A DNA stretch of 47,783 bases, taken from IMG/VR virus record IMGVR_UViG_3300036832_000299, positions 1-47,783 of that record; one strand, written 5' to 3'. Numbering within the stretch: the stretch's first letter is position 1; each line of letters opens with the position of its first letter. Positions 17,318 through 26,170 of the stretch are shown in pieces. Source of the stretch: a virus. The notes beneath the pieces are model-generated. The model made no database searches. It saw only the letters and a program-made list of their open reading frames with translations, and was not told where the DNA came from. The position numbers were made by a program, and so were the translations under genes.

Positions 17318-18102
17318 CAGCCGGTCGCCCCCAGAGCCAGCGGCGAATAGCTGTTCTGCACGGCGGCGTTGGACGTGTAGCCCGCCGTCATGCTCTTGAT
17401 CGCGTCGCCGATCTTCGAGGTCGCGGCGCTGGCGTCGGCGTCAGTCTGGAAGTCAGGCGGGGCGGTGTTGCCCAGGCCGTAGAGCGTGTTGAGCGCGTCC
17501 TGCTTCTGGGTGTTGAGCTGGGTGCGCAGGTTGTTGGCGGCGTCGGATCCAGCGGCGGCGATCTTGGTGATGGCGCTGTTGCGATCGGTGGAAATCTCGC
17601 CGAAGGCGTCGGCGGCGGCGGAGCTGTTCAGGTTGCGGGCGTCGGCCAGCTTGTACTTCATCGACCGCTGGGTGTCGTCAAACTGGCGCTGGGTGTCGCC
17701 GCTGTTGGCCGCCAGGAACTGGTTGGCGAAATTCTGGAAGTAGGCGTCGTCGTAGCCGCCATAAGCCTGATTGATCTGCTGCTGGCCTTGCGCGATCGCC
17801 TGATCGCGGGCGTCGGTGTAGCTCCGCGCCCGCGCATTGACGGCGTTCTGCTGGTCGATCTGCTGCTGGCGCAGTTGCTCGGACTGGGCCTCGGTGTCCT
17901 TCTGGAGCTGGGCCTGCCGGGCGATCTCGGCGTTCTGAGCGTCGAGCTGCTGCTGATAGCGGGCCTCGCTGTCCGCACGCTCTGTTTCCCATTGTTGCTG
18001 CTGCTGGGCGAGCTGCTGCTGGGCGAGCTGATCCTGAGCTGCCTGCTCGCGCGCGGCTTCGGCCTGCTGGTAGCTGGTGTCGGGGGTATTAGGCTTGCAC
18101 AT
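17317..18102 (-). CDS. coiled-coil internal virion protein candidate, 261 aa
   Basis: Begins MCKPNTPDTSYQQAEAAREQ and continues with a strongly Gln-rich coiled coil (residues 12-95, several QQQ runs), then a helical body with YGGYDDAYFQNFANQFL. The Met-Cys start is shared with the next gene. ATG at 18102 is chosen because GGGAGGGG lies five bases before it; an alternative start at 18132 would add ten residues without a better site. It overlaps the acetyltransferase-like gene by 14 bases. Its position among ejection-protein genes suggests a virion protein; function unknown. Confidence 0.65.
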   Translation of the reverse strand: MCKPNTPDTSYQQAEAAREQAAQDQLAQQQLAQQQQQWETERADSEARYQQQLDAQNAEIARQAQLQKDTEAQSEQLRQQQIDQQNAVNARARSYTDARDQAIAQGQQQINQAYGGYDDAYFQNFANQFLAANSGDTQRQFDDTQRSMKYKLADARNLNSSAAADAFGEISTDRNSAITKIAAAGSDAANNLRTQLNTQKQDALNTLYGLGNTAPPDFQTDADASAATSKIGDAIKSMTAGYTSNAAVQNSYSPLALGATG

Positions 18103-18619
18103 GAAAGCCCCTCCCGTCTTCATTGTCTTCATACTGCGCGGCAGGATCTAGCGCCAAGGTGAAAACGAGGAAGTCGGCCCCGTCCTTGGCGAAGGCCTTC
18201 ATGCGGCACTCTTCGGTCGCCCCCAGCACACGCAGCCAACGGTGCGCCTCATCGTGCCCCTCGATCGAGCGGGCCTCCACCCGATGACCGTGCTGGCGCA
18301 GGAACGGAATGAAGATCCGGCGCACGAACTTGGTCACCGGCAGGGCGATACGGGGGAAGTCGTCGGTCGCCAGCATGAAGGCGGAGAACACGCCGGGCCA
18401 CGGCTGGGCGGCCCCGAACAGCGCCACAGGCTGTCCGTCCCCGTAGGCCGCCCAGCCATGCCCGTTCAGCGTCCAGACCTTGGTGATCTCGTAGGCCAGG
18501 GCGTCCCGGTCGAGGTCGCCGTAGCGGGTGGCCTCCAGCTCGCGCACGTCGGCGGGGCGCAGGTTGCGCATCACGTAGAGCGCCGACAACAGGTCCAGCT
18601 CGGTGAGCATCATCTTCAT
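18089..18619 (-). CDS. GNAT-like / DUF2833-type phage protein, 176 aa
   Basis: A single domain with the outline of an acetyltransferase fold: an N-terminal helix (RPADVRELEATRYGDLDRDALAYEI), strands (GHGWAAYGDGQPVALFGAAQPWPGVFSAFMLATDD), a helix (VTKFVRRIFIPFLRQHGHRVEARSI) and a final strand (DFLVFTLAL). Similar proteins sit beside internal-virion genes in T7-like phages, as T7 gp13 does. The classic acetyl-CoA loop (RxxGxG/A) is not clear, so activity is doubtful. ATG at 18619 overlaps the upstream stop (ATGA); longer upstream reading is an Arg-rich shadow. Confidence 0.65.
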   Translation of the reverse strand: MKMMLTELDLLSALYVMRNLRPADVRELEATRYGDLDRDALAYEITKVWTLNGHGWAAYGDGQPVALFGAAQPWPGVFSAFMLATDDFPRIALPVTKFVRRIFIPFLRQHGHRVEARSIEGHDEAHRWLRVLGATEECRMKAFAKDGADFLVFTLALDPAAQYEDNEDGRGFHVQA

Positions 18620-20337
18620 CCGCGCGCCTCGTCGAGCTGGTAGTGCAGGGCGACGCTGGAGAGGGTGCATTGCTCCGCCAGCTCGTGGGTCAGCCGCAGG
18701 CCGCAATGGGTGGTGCGCTCGCCGACCGCGATGGTCGGCTGGTCGTAGGACACCCCGGTGTAATTCTCGGCGATCAGCTCCTCGACGTCGCTGTCGGGAT
18801 CCGGCCGCATGTAGATCGACCACGTGCCCGCGCACCCGACGTCCACGGCGTGGAAGCGCTTGAAGGTCGCCGGGGCCTGCAGCGTCACGTAGGGCAGCAG
18901 CACCTCCAGCTCGGAGGTGTCATAGGTGGCGTTGTCGTCGCCGCCGTAGAGGTAGATCGTGTCGCCGCTGCGCACGTACATGCGCCGGTTGTTGACCGCC
19001 GTGGCGCTGATCGAAAAGCCCGGCGCGTAGAGGCTCCAGGCGTGGATGTTGTTCCTGGGGAAGCTGGAAAGCACGAAGATCGTATCGCCCAGGATCGCCC
19101 AAAGCCGCCCGCTCTCAGGCTCGATCGTGACGATCGTCGCGGCTTTTTCGGCAGGCGTCGAGGCGTTCATGGTGTCGCGCATCAGCCGGTCGATCGGCAG
19201 GCTCTCATCGGCGACCAGGGCGAAGTTGGAAGCGTCACGGGCTTTCAGCGCCTTCACCCCTTGGTCAGAGAAGAAGTAGACCCCGCCGTCGCGGTAGGTC
19301 GCCGTCGCATGCCCGCCCAGCGCGCCGATGTCCGGCACTTCCTGGGTCTGCTTGTTGTTCAGCGGGTCGCTCTCGACGTGCCACACCAGCGTGGTGTCGT
19401 CGGAGAACACCGCGAGCTGGTCGTAGTATTTCGCCGTCGCCACCAGCGCCTGGGCACCCGAAGCGTAGTTGGACAGGTTGACGAACCACGCCCCGTTGGT
19501 GGTGGTGTTCCAGTCGGTCGGCGTGTCGATCGCGCAGGCGTGCAGGTTGGAGCCCGACGTCGAATAGAGCTTCGACTTGAACGTCCGCACCGTGCGCCCA
19601 GGCGTATACGTGGCTCCCGGCGCGACACCCCCCTGCATGTAGGTCGGCGTGGTGACGTTGGCCTCGCCCGTGACAGTGACCGCCACCGGGAACCCGTTGG
19701 GTCCGGCCCCGGCCGCCGCCGTCGCTTCGAGGTAGACGGTCGGGCCTGCCGTGCTGGCGGTGTATTCCGGGGTCGAGGCGAAGGCGTTGATCTGGGCGGC
19801 GATCAGCGAAGCGGTGACGCTATGGCTGGTCGACCACGCCACCGCCGCGCCCAGGATCTCCACCCCGTTGACCTTCACCGACGTGAACGTGTCGGTGGCG
19901 ACCGCCCCGCCGTTGACGTCGAACGTCGCCCGCGCCCGGCCGTCGAACCACGCGCTGACCAATACCCCATTGTAGAAGTGGGAAATGGTCGTGTCGGTCC
20001 ACAGCACCACGACGTAGAGCTGCCCGTTGAACGCCTCGGCGAACAGCACGTCGGCCATCACCTTCGCGCCGTTGGTGAGCTGCATGTAGGTGACGCCTGC
20101 AGGCATGGCGGGCGCGGCGACCGACCCGAAGACGTAGAGCGCGCCGCCGACGGCGGCCAAGCCGAAGGTGTTCGCAGGCAGGGCGTACTTGGCGACGAAG
20201 GCCTTGCGGTTCTCGATGTCGCCGCCGCGCATCACGTGGCCGTTGATCAGGTTGTAGACCGTGCCGGACGGCGACATGTAGGCAGGCCGGGAGATGTCCA
20301 TGCCAAGCCGGAAGTCTTGGATGACATGGTACGGCAT
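18616..20337 (-). CDS. tail nozzle / stabilisation-type protein, 573 aa
   Basis: Rich in beta strands with repeated propeller-like blades, such as YVFGSVAAPAMPAGV, GQLYVVVLWTD, YYDQLAVFSDDTTLVWHVESDP, GGVYFFSDQGVKAL and MYVRSGDTIYLYGGDD. Proteins of this kind (P22 gp10-like, T7 gp12-like) extend the podovirus tail below the portal and adaptor. It follows the adaptor gene by three bases, the usual order. The assignment rests on strand pattern, length and position. Residues 110-230 may be an inserted domain (Ala/Thr-rich, DVNGGAVATDTFTSVKVNGVEI). Confidence 0.7.
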   Translation of the reverse strand: MPYHVIQDFRLGMDISRPAYMSPSGTVYNLINGHVMRGGDIENRKAFVAKYALPANTFGLAAVGGALYVFGSVAAPAMPAGVTYMQLTNGAKVMADVLFAEAFNGQLYVVVLWTDTTISHFYNGVLVSAWFDGRARATFDVNGGAVATDTFTSVKVNGVEILGAAVAWSTSHSVTASLIAAQINAFASTPEYTASTAGPTVYLEATAAAGAGPNGFPVAVTVTGEANVTTPTYMQGGVAPGATYTPGRTVRTFKSKLYSTSGSNLHACAIDTPTDWNTTTNGAWFVNLSNYASGAQALVATAKYYDQLAVFSDDTTLVWHVESDPLNNKQTQEVPDIGALGGHATATYRDGGVYFFSDQGVKALKARDASNFALVADESLPIDRLMRDTMNASTPAEKAATIVTIEPESGRLWAILGDTIFVLSSFPRNNIHAWSLYAPGFSISATAVNNRRMYVRSGDTIYLYGGDDNATYDTSELEVLLPYVTLQAPATFKRFHAVDVGCAGTWSIYMRPDPDSDVEELIAENYTGVSYDQPTIAVGERTTHCGLRLTHELAEQCTLSSVALHYQLDEARG

Positions 20338-20340
20338 GGC

Positions 20341-21057
20341 TTAGGGAGCCCGTTGGACGCCGACGAAAACCTTCCTGCGCGGGTCATTGGGTGCGTAGTG
20401 CGGGCCGTCCTGCAGGAGCTGCACCCGGTTGGCTCCGGTCTGGTAGCGCTGCTTGAGGCTGGCGTAGTAGAGCGCGGCGCGGGCGACGACGGCCGGGGCG
20501 TCCTTCGAGCTTTGGCGCAGCAGATACTCGCCAGCGGCGTAGAGGCTGACGAGCTGGTCGTCGAGGCGGCAGATGTCGGCCTCGTCGGCGATCTGCTTGA
20601 ACGGCTGCAGGGCCTTCATGCGGATCGTCTGGCCATCGCTCGCCGGGCAGGGCCACAGCTCGATCAGCGTCTCGCTGCGCGGCTCCCACTTCTGGGCCGG
20701 GTCGCTGAACGCGCCTGCGTCACTGTCCATCGCGCTATAGTCTTCGATCTCGATACCGCGCCCCAGCGGCTCATAGACCCCGCCGTTCTTGACGTAGATC
20801 TCGCGCACGTCGGCGAGGGTGAGCTGTTCGCCGTCAACGACCGGAAGTTGGTAGTTCTTCATGCCGCTGACGGTGAGCATGTCGACCCATAGCCGCACGT
20901 GCGGCCAGGAGAAGTCCCGGTAAAGGCGCTCATACTCGCGCTGGATCCGGTGGGTGATATGCCCCCGGAACTGCTGCCCGACCGTGGTTGTCGTCGAGTG
21001 TCCAAGCTCAAGCTGGACGTCGGCGATCAGGCTGGCGAGGGTTGCGCCCGTGGCCAT
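20341..21057 (-). CDS. head-to-tail adaptor (gp4/gp11-like), 238 aa
   Basis: A helical N-terminus (ATLASLIADVQLELGHSTTTTVGQQFRGHITHRIQREYERLYRDFSW) leads to a strand-rich middle and a helical C-terminal part (LDDQLVSLYAAGEYLLRQSS...ALYYASLKQRY). This outline is typical of podovirus adaptor proteins that ring the portal and receive the nozzle. It starts directly after the upstream stop and precedes the nozzle-like gene by three bases. The assignment is from fold outline and gene order, not from catalytic residues. Confidence 0.65.
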   Translation of the reverse strand: MATGATLASLIADVQLELGHSTTTTVGQQFRGHITHRIQREYERLYRDFSWPHVRLWVDMLTVSGMKNYQLPVVDGEQLTLADVREIYVKNGGVYEPLGRGIEIEDYSAMDSDAGAFSDPAQKWEPRSETLIELWPCPASDGQTIRMKALQPFKQIADEADICRLDDQLVSLYAAGEYLLRQSSKDAPAVVARAALYYASLKQRYQTGANRVQLLQDGPHYAPNDPRRKVFVGVQRAP

Positions 21058-21546
21058 CTATTTCTTCCGACCCTTGGCAGGCTCGTTCTCGTCGTCTTCA
21101 TCGCCGTGGATGAAGGCGTCCAGCTCGGCCTTCTCAGCCGGTGAGGGCTCGTGCTTGGCTTCGTTGTCGAATTGCTGGGCGGCCTTCTCAGCGGCCTTGG
21201 CGCTCTCGCGCAACCGCTTGGCTTCAGCCTTGGCGTCAATGCCGATCTCTTCGAGCGTGGTGGGCAGCGCGCCCATCGGCCCGAACAGCCTGTCAACGAC
21301 CGGGTCGTTGCCTGCAGGCAAGGCGTTCTGGTAGCGCAGGCGCAGCTCTTCGCGCAGCTCGCTCGCCGTCTGGGGCGCGGGCATGCTGCGCCCAGGGGGC
21401 GGCTCGTAGAGGCGGATGTCCTGCACGGAGCTGTCGCCGTGGATAGCCTTCAGGACGGCGATTTCGGGAACGCTGACCGGGCCTTTGTTGGCGACCACTT
21501 GGTTGACGTCGCCGCCTAGCATGACGCTGACAGTGTAGAGGTTCAT
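21058..21546 (-). CDS. hypothetical virion-region protein, 162 aa
   Basis: A small N-terminal domain (MNLYTVSVMLGGDVNQVVANKGPVSVPEIAVLKAIHGDSSVQDIRL) is followed by an acidic helical region and a Lys-rich end (AKGRKK). I recognise a common phage theme (an N-terminal strand-helix domain between capsid and adaptor genes) but no named family. ATG 21546 follows GGGAGG. The gene has its own leader, with a GTAGAC site and a hairpin at 21566-21605. Confidence 0.65.
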   Translation of the reverse strand: MNLYTVSVMLGGDVNQVVANKGPVSVPEIAVLKAIHGDSSVQDIRLYEPPPGRSMPAPQTASELREELRLRYQNALPAGNDPVVDRLFGPMGALPTTLEEIGIDAKAEAKRLRESAKAAEKAAQQFDNEAKHEPSPAEKAELDAFIHGDEDDENEPAKGRKK

Positions 21547-21612
21547 CGGGCTAAGCCTCCCTGCAGAGTGGAGACGACCGGGGTTGGCCGTCTCCTTTGT
21601 CTACACCGAAGG
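21547..21612 (-). promoter_or_regulatory. leader with tandem GTAGAC/GAGAC site and hairpin
   Basis: Leftward reading gives TGTAGACAAAGGAGAC (21590-21605), then a 10-bp stem GGAGACGGCC/GGTCGTCTCC with one G-T pair and a six-base loop, then ACTCTGCAGGGAGG and the start of the 162-aa gene. The same arrangement, with different stem bases, precedes the 64-aa gene at 46572. It may be an operator, an RNA-processing site or an attenuator between capsid and tail genes. Confidence 0.5.
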
Positions 21613-22668
21613 CTAGGCGGGTACAGCCGCCTGGATCACCGAGTGACAATTCATCTTCCGGCAGGTGAGCGCGCCGGTCCACGTCACGCCGCGATACATC
21701 ACGTATTGCGTCGCAGGCCGGGCAGGCGAGTGGGTCTTCATGTCCTCGCCTTCCATCACGTAGGGGAACAGGTGCCGGGTATCGAGCAGGTAGCTGTAGT
21801 CGGGGCGGCCCAGGTCATCGAGCGTCGGGTCGTAGAGGCAGTCGCCGACGCCGACCATGTTGATCGCCGCCATGCCGATGTTGGTCTGGCCTTTGTTCAC
21901 GAAGCCCTGATTGGTGTAGATCCCCTTTTCGGCGACCTCGGCCTCCAGCGCCTCGATGAAGGTGCTGCCAGCCAACCAAAGTTTTGGTTGTCCACCGTAG
22001 CGGCGGAGCTGGCGATACTCGTTGCGCATGAACTTGGTCAGCGTCTGGTTGGTGACGTCGGCGGTGATCAGCCCCGCACCCACCGCAGAGCGGTTGCGCC
22101 ACCACGGGTTGGTCGCGCGGTCAATGCCGCCGACCACACCCACCGTGGGATCGTCAGCGACAATCGCCTGCACGCCGGGGAACACCTTGGCGCTGGCGGT
22201 GCCGTCCTGCCAGAACATCAGGTTGTGCGAACGCGCGGTGCCCTCGTCCATGTCCTCCAGCTTGTCTTCCAAGAGGTTGGAAATCTCGAAGACTTCCTGC
22301 TGGCTATGGTTGGTCGTCTCGGCGCTGTTGAGGCTGTCGACGACGCTGATCCCGGCCTTCTTCAGCTCGGTAAGGGTGACCTCGATACCGGCGTGCAGCT
22401 CTTTCCAGGGGTAGTTGTACTGCTTGATGTTCGCCGGGTTGGCGTAGGTCACCGCGTCGCTGTCGCTGTAGCCCATGAACGTGGTGGTGTAGTTCGCCTT
22501 GACGTTGCCCCGGATGTCGGACTTGCCGCCACCGAAGGTCTTCTGAGCCGCCTTCATGGCGGCCAGCAGCGGCTTGTCTTGGATCTGCTGCGAGAGCGGC
22601 TGACCCTTGATGTAGAAGTCGAGCGCGGCGTTGGCGATGTTGTCGAGTTCAGCCTGGGTGAAGGCCAT
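21613..22668 (-). CDS. major capsid protein, 351 aa
   Basis: Shell protein of HK97-fold type by composition, size and position after the scaffold gene. The N-terminal arm (MAFTQAELDNIANAALDFYIKGQ) is followed by a body with an extended loop (GGGKSDIRGNVKANYTTTF), the long helix region (WKELHAGIEVTLTELKKAG...EISNLLEDKLEDM) and an A-domain-like part (GDCLYDPTLDDLGRPDYSYLL). The start has AGGGG close upstream. It would be expected to be the most abundant virion protein. Confidence 0.85.
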   Translation of the reverse strand: MAFTQAELDNIANAALDFYIKGQPLSQQIQDKPLLAAMKAAQKTFGGGKSDIRGNVKANYTTTFMGYSDSDAVTYANPANIKQYNYPWKELHAGIEVTLTELKKAGISVVDSLNSAETTNHSQQEVFEISNLLEDKLEDMDEGTARSHNLMFWQDGTASAKVFPGVQAIVADDPTVGVVGGIDRATNPWWRNRSAVGAGLITADVTNQTLTKFMRNEYRQLRRYGGQPKLWLAGSTFIEALEAEVAEKGIYTNQGFVNKGQTNIGMAAINMVGVGDCLYDPTLDDLGRPDYSYLLDTRHLFPYVMEGEDMKTHSPARPATQYVMYRGVTWTGALTCRKMNCHSVIQAAVPA

Positions 22669-22684
22669 AGCCCCTAATCCTCAT

Positions 22685-23734
22685 CTAGTCCCGTAGCGCC
22701 AGGGCGATCGCTTCACGCATCGACTTGGGCTCGGGCGCGGCCACGGTTGCGGGTGACGCTGCCGTCGGCCGGGCCATCGAGCGGACTGCGGGGACGAAAC
22801 GCTTCAAGTGAACCGTGACGTCTGCCGCTGCCCGATCCAGCAGGGCGGTGATCTGTTCAGGCGTGGACGGCTGAAGCCGCTCCGCCTGGGCGATCGACCG
22901 CATCCGGTCGGCGATCAGGTCGGCTTTGGCCTCGAAGTCCGGGTCGCGTGCGCGCCGGGCGGTTTCCCAGCGTTCTGCGGCGGTCGTGAGCTGCGTCTGC
23001 AGCGCGGCGACCGCCTCCTGCTGCTGGTTCTGTTCCACATACTGGCGGTTTGCCTGCGCCTGGGCCTCGTAGGAGGCCGTGGTGGCGCGGGCTCTGGCCA
23101 GCTCGTTGGCCCGCTCTTCGCTGATGTAGCCGAACTCCACTTCCTCCCGAAGATCGTCGGGAAGCCGCAGGCCCAGGGCCGCATCGACCTCGGACAGGTA
23201 CTGGGCCATCGCCGCTCGCCCCTCGATGGGGCTGGTGCGCAGCAGGGCCATCATCCTGAAGCCGTCCAGCACGTCCTGATCGCTCAGGTTGTTGTGCTGC
23301 ATGAACTCCCTGACGTTGCCCCATTGCTGGGCGTCGGGCTCGTACTGCCGAAGCCTCTCAGTCGCTTCTCCCAGCTCACTCCTGAGAGCGTTGCGCTGGG
23401 TGATCACTTCCTTGAAGCGCGGGTGGTTGTGGAACGGAAGCTCAGCGAGCTGGGCTTCAGTCAACTCCGGGGGTGGAGCGACGGGAGCCGTAGGATCGAC
23501 GGGCTTCTCGGTCGCAGGGGCTGACGGAGCCTCCGGTTCCGGGGCTGGGGCCTCGACGACGGCTTTCACCACGTCGAGGAGACTAGCTGGAGCCTCTTTA
23601 GCGTCGCTCTCTGCGGGGGACGGTTCCGCGCCTACGTCCGTGGTCGGTGCCTCTGCGGCAGGAGCTTGCGCTTCTGGCGCTGGGGCTTCGGTTTCAGGGG
23701 CGGGCGAAGTCCCTGCGTCGTTGATGTCCGACAT
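22685..23734 (-). CDS. scaffolding-like protein, 349 aa
   Basis: The first 110 residues are low in complexity and rich in Ala, Pro and Glu. The remainder is helical, with coiled-coil segments (ITQRNALRSELGEATERLRQYE; ASYEAQAQANRQYVEQNQQQ; LQTQLTTAAERWETARRARD) and a conserved-looking C-terminus. An acidic disordered head plus a coiled-coil body, directly between portal and capsid genes, is typical of phage scaffolds that organise capsid assembly and are then lost. No protease motif was seen. A GTAGAC site precedes the gene by 40 bp. Confidence 0.75.
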   Translation of the reverse strand: MSDINDAGTSPAPETEAPAPEAQAPAAEAPTTDVGAEPSPAESDAKEAPASLLDVVKAVVEAPAPEPEAPSAPATEKPVDPTAPVAPPPELTEAQLAELPFHNHPRFKEVITQRNALRSELGEATERLRQYEPDAQQWGNVREFMQHNNLSDQDVLDGFRMMALLRTSPIEGRAAMAQYLSEVDAALGLRLPDDLREEVEFGYISEERANELARARATTASYEAQAQANRQYVEQNQQQEAVAALQTQLTTAAERWETARRARDPDFEAKADLIADRMRSIAQAERLQPSTPEQITALLDRAAADVTVHLKRFVPAVRSMARPTAASPATVAAPEPKSMREAIALALRD

Positions 23735-23765
23735 TTAGCGCCTCATTGGCTGGTTGGCACAAATT

Positions 23766-23780
23766 GTCTCCATTGTCTAC
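23766..23780 (-). promoter_or_regulatory. GTAGAC-n4-GAGAC site before scaffold gene
   Basis: Leftward GTAGACAATGGAGAC. Two direct half-sites start 10 bp apart. The site overlaps the portal stop codon and lies about 32-46 bp before the scaffold start. Member of the genome-wide motif family. Confidence 0.5.
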
Positions 23781-26170
23781 GCTGGAGCCGCGTTGGCAGG
23801 CGTGCCGATATTCGGTTGCTGGGCCGACGGCGCAGGCATTGCGGGCTGCGGTCCACCGGCAGGGGCTTGGCCTTGCGGCGCATTGTCAGCGCCTTGCGGA
23901 CCTTGCTGGTTGGGGTCGGTTTGAGCGTTGCCGGTGCCCACCTGGGCCTGCTTGTTCATGGTGAGAATGGCGGGCAGGCCTGCCGTGACGGCGTCTTCGA
24001 TGTCGATATTGCTGTCCAGCGTGCGGACCAGATACTTGGCCAGCCATTCAGGGGAAACCCCAGGGATCTGCAGCAGCATCGGCACGACGCGCTCGGCGTT
24101 GGCCAGCTCCTGTTCCTTGTTCGGTCGGCCCGAAGAGCCTGCCTCGATGGACAGGTAGATCTCCTCGGCGATCTCCTGGGCGGTCAGCTCAGGCCACACC
24201 GCCCCCGGCCCGACCACCTTGACGACGGTGTCGTGCTGCACGTTGGCCAGCAGCAGCGCCCCGCAATCGTGCGCCACGAGGGACAGGAACTCGTCGAGGT
24301 CGTCGATATTGCTGCCCATGCTGGTGACACGGCTGGCTTCGGCGATCGAGCTTTCGGTCGCCGTGGTGTCGCTGCCGGTCTTGCCCAGGTTGGCCTGCTG
24401 GGTGCCGGAAATCAGCATCATGTCGTTGATGTCGTTCTGGACCTCGTAGAGGTTGGGGTCGATCGGCTTGGTGGGGAACGGCTGGACGATGTTCTCGATC
24501 TTCTCCTGCGCGTCCAGCGCGTTGAGGAAGATGATCTCGTGGTCGCCGACGGTGTTCAGGTCCAGCACGTCCTCTTCGGAGAACTTGCCGCGCTGCCCGA
24601 TGTAGAACGGCCGGGCGGCGATGCGGTGTTGCCGGATGGCCTCACGCTTGCGGTTGATCTCGTTCTGGCTGGGCCGCAGGTATTCGACGTCGGACGGCGG
24701 GAACAGCTCGTCTTCGTTCTCCGCCTCGTTGAACAGCAGCGGGTAGATCGGGATGAACTGGTCGACCGCCACGTCGGGCGGCACGGGATCCTTGAGGAAG
24801 TCGGGATAGCCGTCGCAGACGGCGTAGATCACCCCGTCGAGCCGGTGATAGATCTCCCAGACGCAGGCCATCTTGTCGGCGGTGTCGGAGCGGCTGGTCT
24901 TGCCGTACTCGCCGATCTTGTAGCCGGTGTAGCCGCTGGATCCGGCCTTCTTCAGGTCGACGCCGTAGATCTCCTGCACCTCGTCGGTCGTCAGGATGAA
25001 CTCTTCGGCCACCCAGTGTGAGCCGACCCAGCCGACCATTTCCTTGGTCTTCAGGTCGGGGATGATCCGGGTGGAGTGCGGGAAGTCGATCACCAGCCCC
25101 TCGCGCACCACCTGCTGGGGCTCGGCTTCCAGGGCGGTCTGGGTGATCTTCAGCTCTTCGGCGCTGGCGCTGTCGTCGTCGAACACCTTGTCGGTCTGGT
25201 CGTCCTGCAGTTGCTCCATGCGGGCCAGCCGGTCGGTGATGTCGGAGAGCTTGGCTTCGATGTCCGGCCGCTTGGTGAGCTGGCGCTGGTAGCCGATCTT
25301 CAGGTAGCCGACGCCCGTGGTGATCGCGCGCCTGACAAGGCGTTTGGCCCTGGGCTTGAACGGCGGGCTCTGCTCAAGGATCGACCAGCTCATCAGCGCT
25401 TCCATCGTCTTGCCGACGGAGGCGAGCATGCGTTTGCGGCTGACGCCCTGCTGGATGTCGGCCAGCAGGGCTTGGGTCATGGGACTGGGTGCGGCACCGG
25501 GCGGTGTCGCTTGCAGCTCGGCGAGCATGCCCTTGATCGTGCCGGTCGAACCGTCCCAGACGGCGAACTCCATGCGCTTCTTGGGCTCGGCGACGAAGGT
25601 CGGGTTCTTGGCGTAGAGGCCAGCGACCTTGTTGGCGACATGGCGCTGCAGCACGTTGACGCGGGCGCGGTTGTCGTCGGAGGTTTCGTCGCTGCGCTGG
25701 TGCCTGACGTACTTCAGATCGGCGCGCATCTTGTCGAAGGTCGGCTTGTATTTGCGCTTCGCCTCGGTGACCGCCTTGGTCAGCTTGGTCACCAGAGCGC
25801 GGCGGCTGTCGGTGACGTCGGGCGTGTCGCGGATGACGCCGCTTCCGGCAGGCTGTCCCATCGCGTCGCCGATCGCCTGCACGAGGCTGGTCTGACTGGG
25901 GAGCGCGTCGGCGAGCTGCTGGTTGGGATCCTGCGGCAGGCCTGCGGGCGGCGGCTGCGGTGGCGGCCCCTGGAGCTGCGGCGAGAACGGCGGCGGCTGC
26001 GGCGCGAACGATGCAGAGATGGGCGGCGGCGGCGTGGCCGGTGTCGGATACGGCTGATTGGGCGGCGGCAGGCCAGCGGCTGGCGCGTTGGGATCGGGCG
26101 GCGGTTGCTGGGCGCGCGGGACGAAAGTCGGCGGTCCACCTGGGGGTGGCGGGATCGGAGGTCTGGCCAT
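23777..26170 (-). CDS. portal protein, 797 aa
   Basis: Dodecameric DNA gate at the capsid vertex. After about 100 Pro-rich residues, the body contains segments typical of podovirus portals: YLRPSQNEINRKREAIRQHR, ENIVQPFPTKPIDPNLYEVQ, and LISGTQQANLGKTGSDTTAT followed by ESSIAEASR. A Gln/Pro/Ala-rich tail follows. It is longer than many portals because of the disordered ends. ATG 26170 overlaps the large terminase stop (TGATG). The order terminase-portal-scaffold-capsid supports the call. Confidence 0.88.
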   Translation of the reverse strand: MARPPIPPPPGGPPTFVPRAQQPPPDPNAPAAGLPPPNQPYPTPATPPPPISASFAPQPPPFSPQLQGPPPQPPPAGLPQDPNQQLADALPSQTSLVQAIGDAMGQPAGSGVIRDTPDVTDSRRALVTKLTKAVTEAKRKYKPTFDKMRADLKYVRHQRSDETSDDNRARVNVLQRHVANKVAGLYAKNPTFVAEPKKRMEFAVWDGSTGTIKGMLAELQATPPGAAPSPMTQALLADIQQGVSRKRMLASVGKTMEALMSWSILEQSPPFKPRAKRLVRRAITTGVGYLKIGYQRQLTKRPDIEAKLSDITDRLARMEQLQDDQTDKVFDDDSASAEELKITQTALEAEPQQVVREGLVIDFPHSTRIIPDLKTKEMVGWVGSHWVAEEFILTTDEVQEIYGVDLKKAGSSGYTGYKIGEYGKTSRSDTADKMACVWEIYHRLDGVIYAVCDGYPDFLKDPVPPDVAVDQFIPIYPLLFNEAENEDELFPPSDVEYLRPSQNEINRKREAIRQHRIAARPFYIGQRGKFSEEDVLDLNTVGDHEIIFLNALDAQEKIENIVQPFPTKPIDPNLYEVQNDINDMMLISGTQQANLGKTGSDTTATESSIAEASRVTSMGSNIDDLDEFLSLVAHDCGALLLANVQHDTVVKVVGPGAVWPELTAQEIAEEIYLSIEAGSSGRPNKEQELANAERVVPMLLQIPGVSPEWLAKYLVRTLDSNIDIEDAVTAGLPAILTMNKQAQVGTGNAQTDPNQQGPQGADNAPQGQAPAGGPQPAMPAPSAQQPNIGTPANAAPA

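Noticed and set aside
18643-20892. 749-codon frame on the + strand
   Set aside because: Antisense to the nozzle and adaptor genes, with a His/Arg/Val-rich shadow composition.
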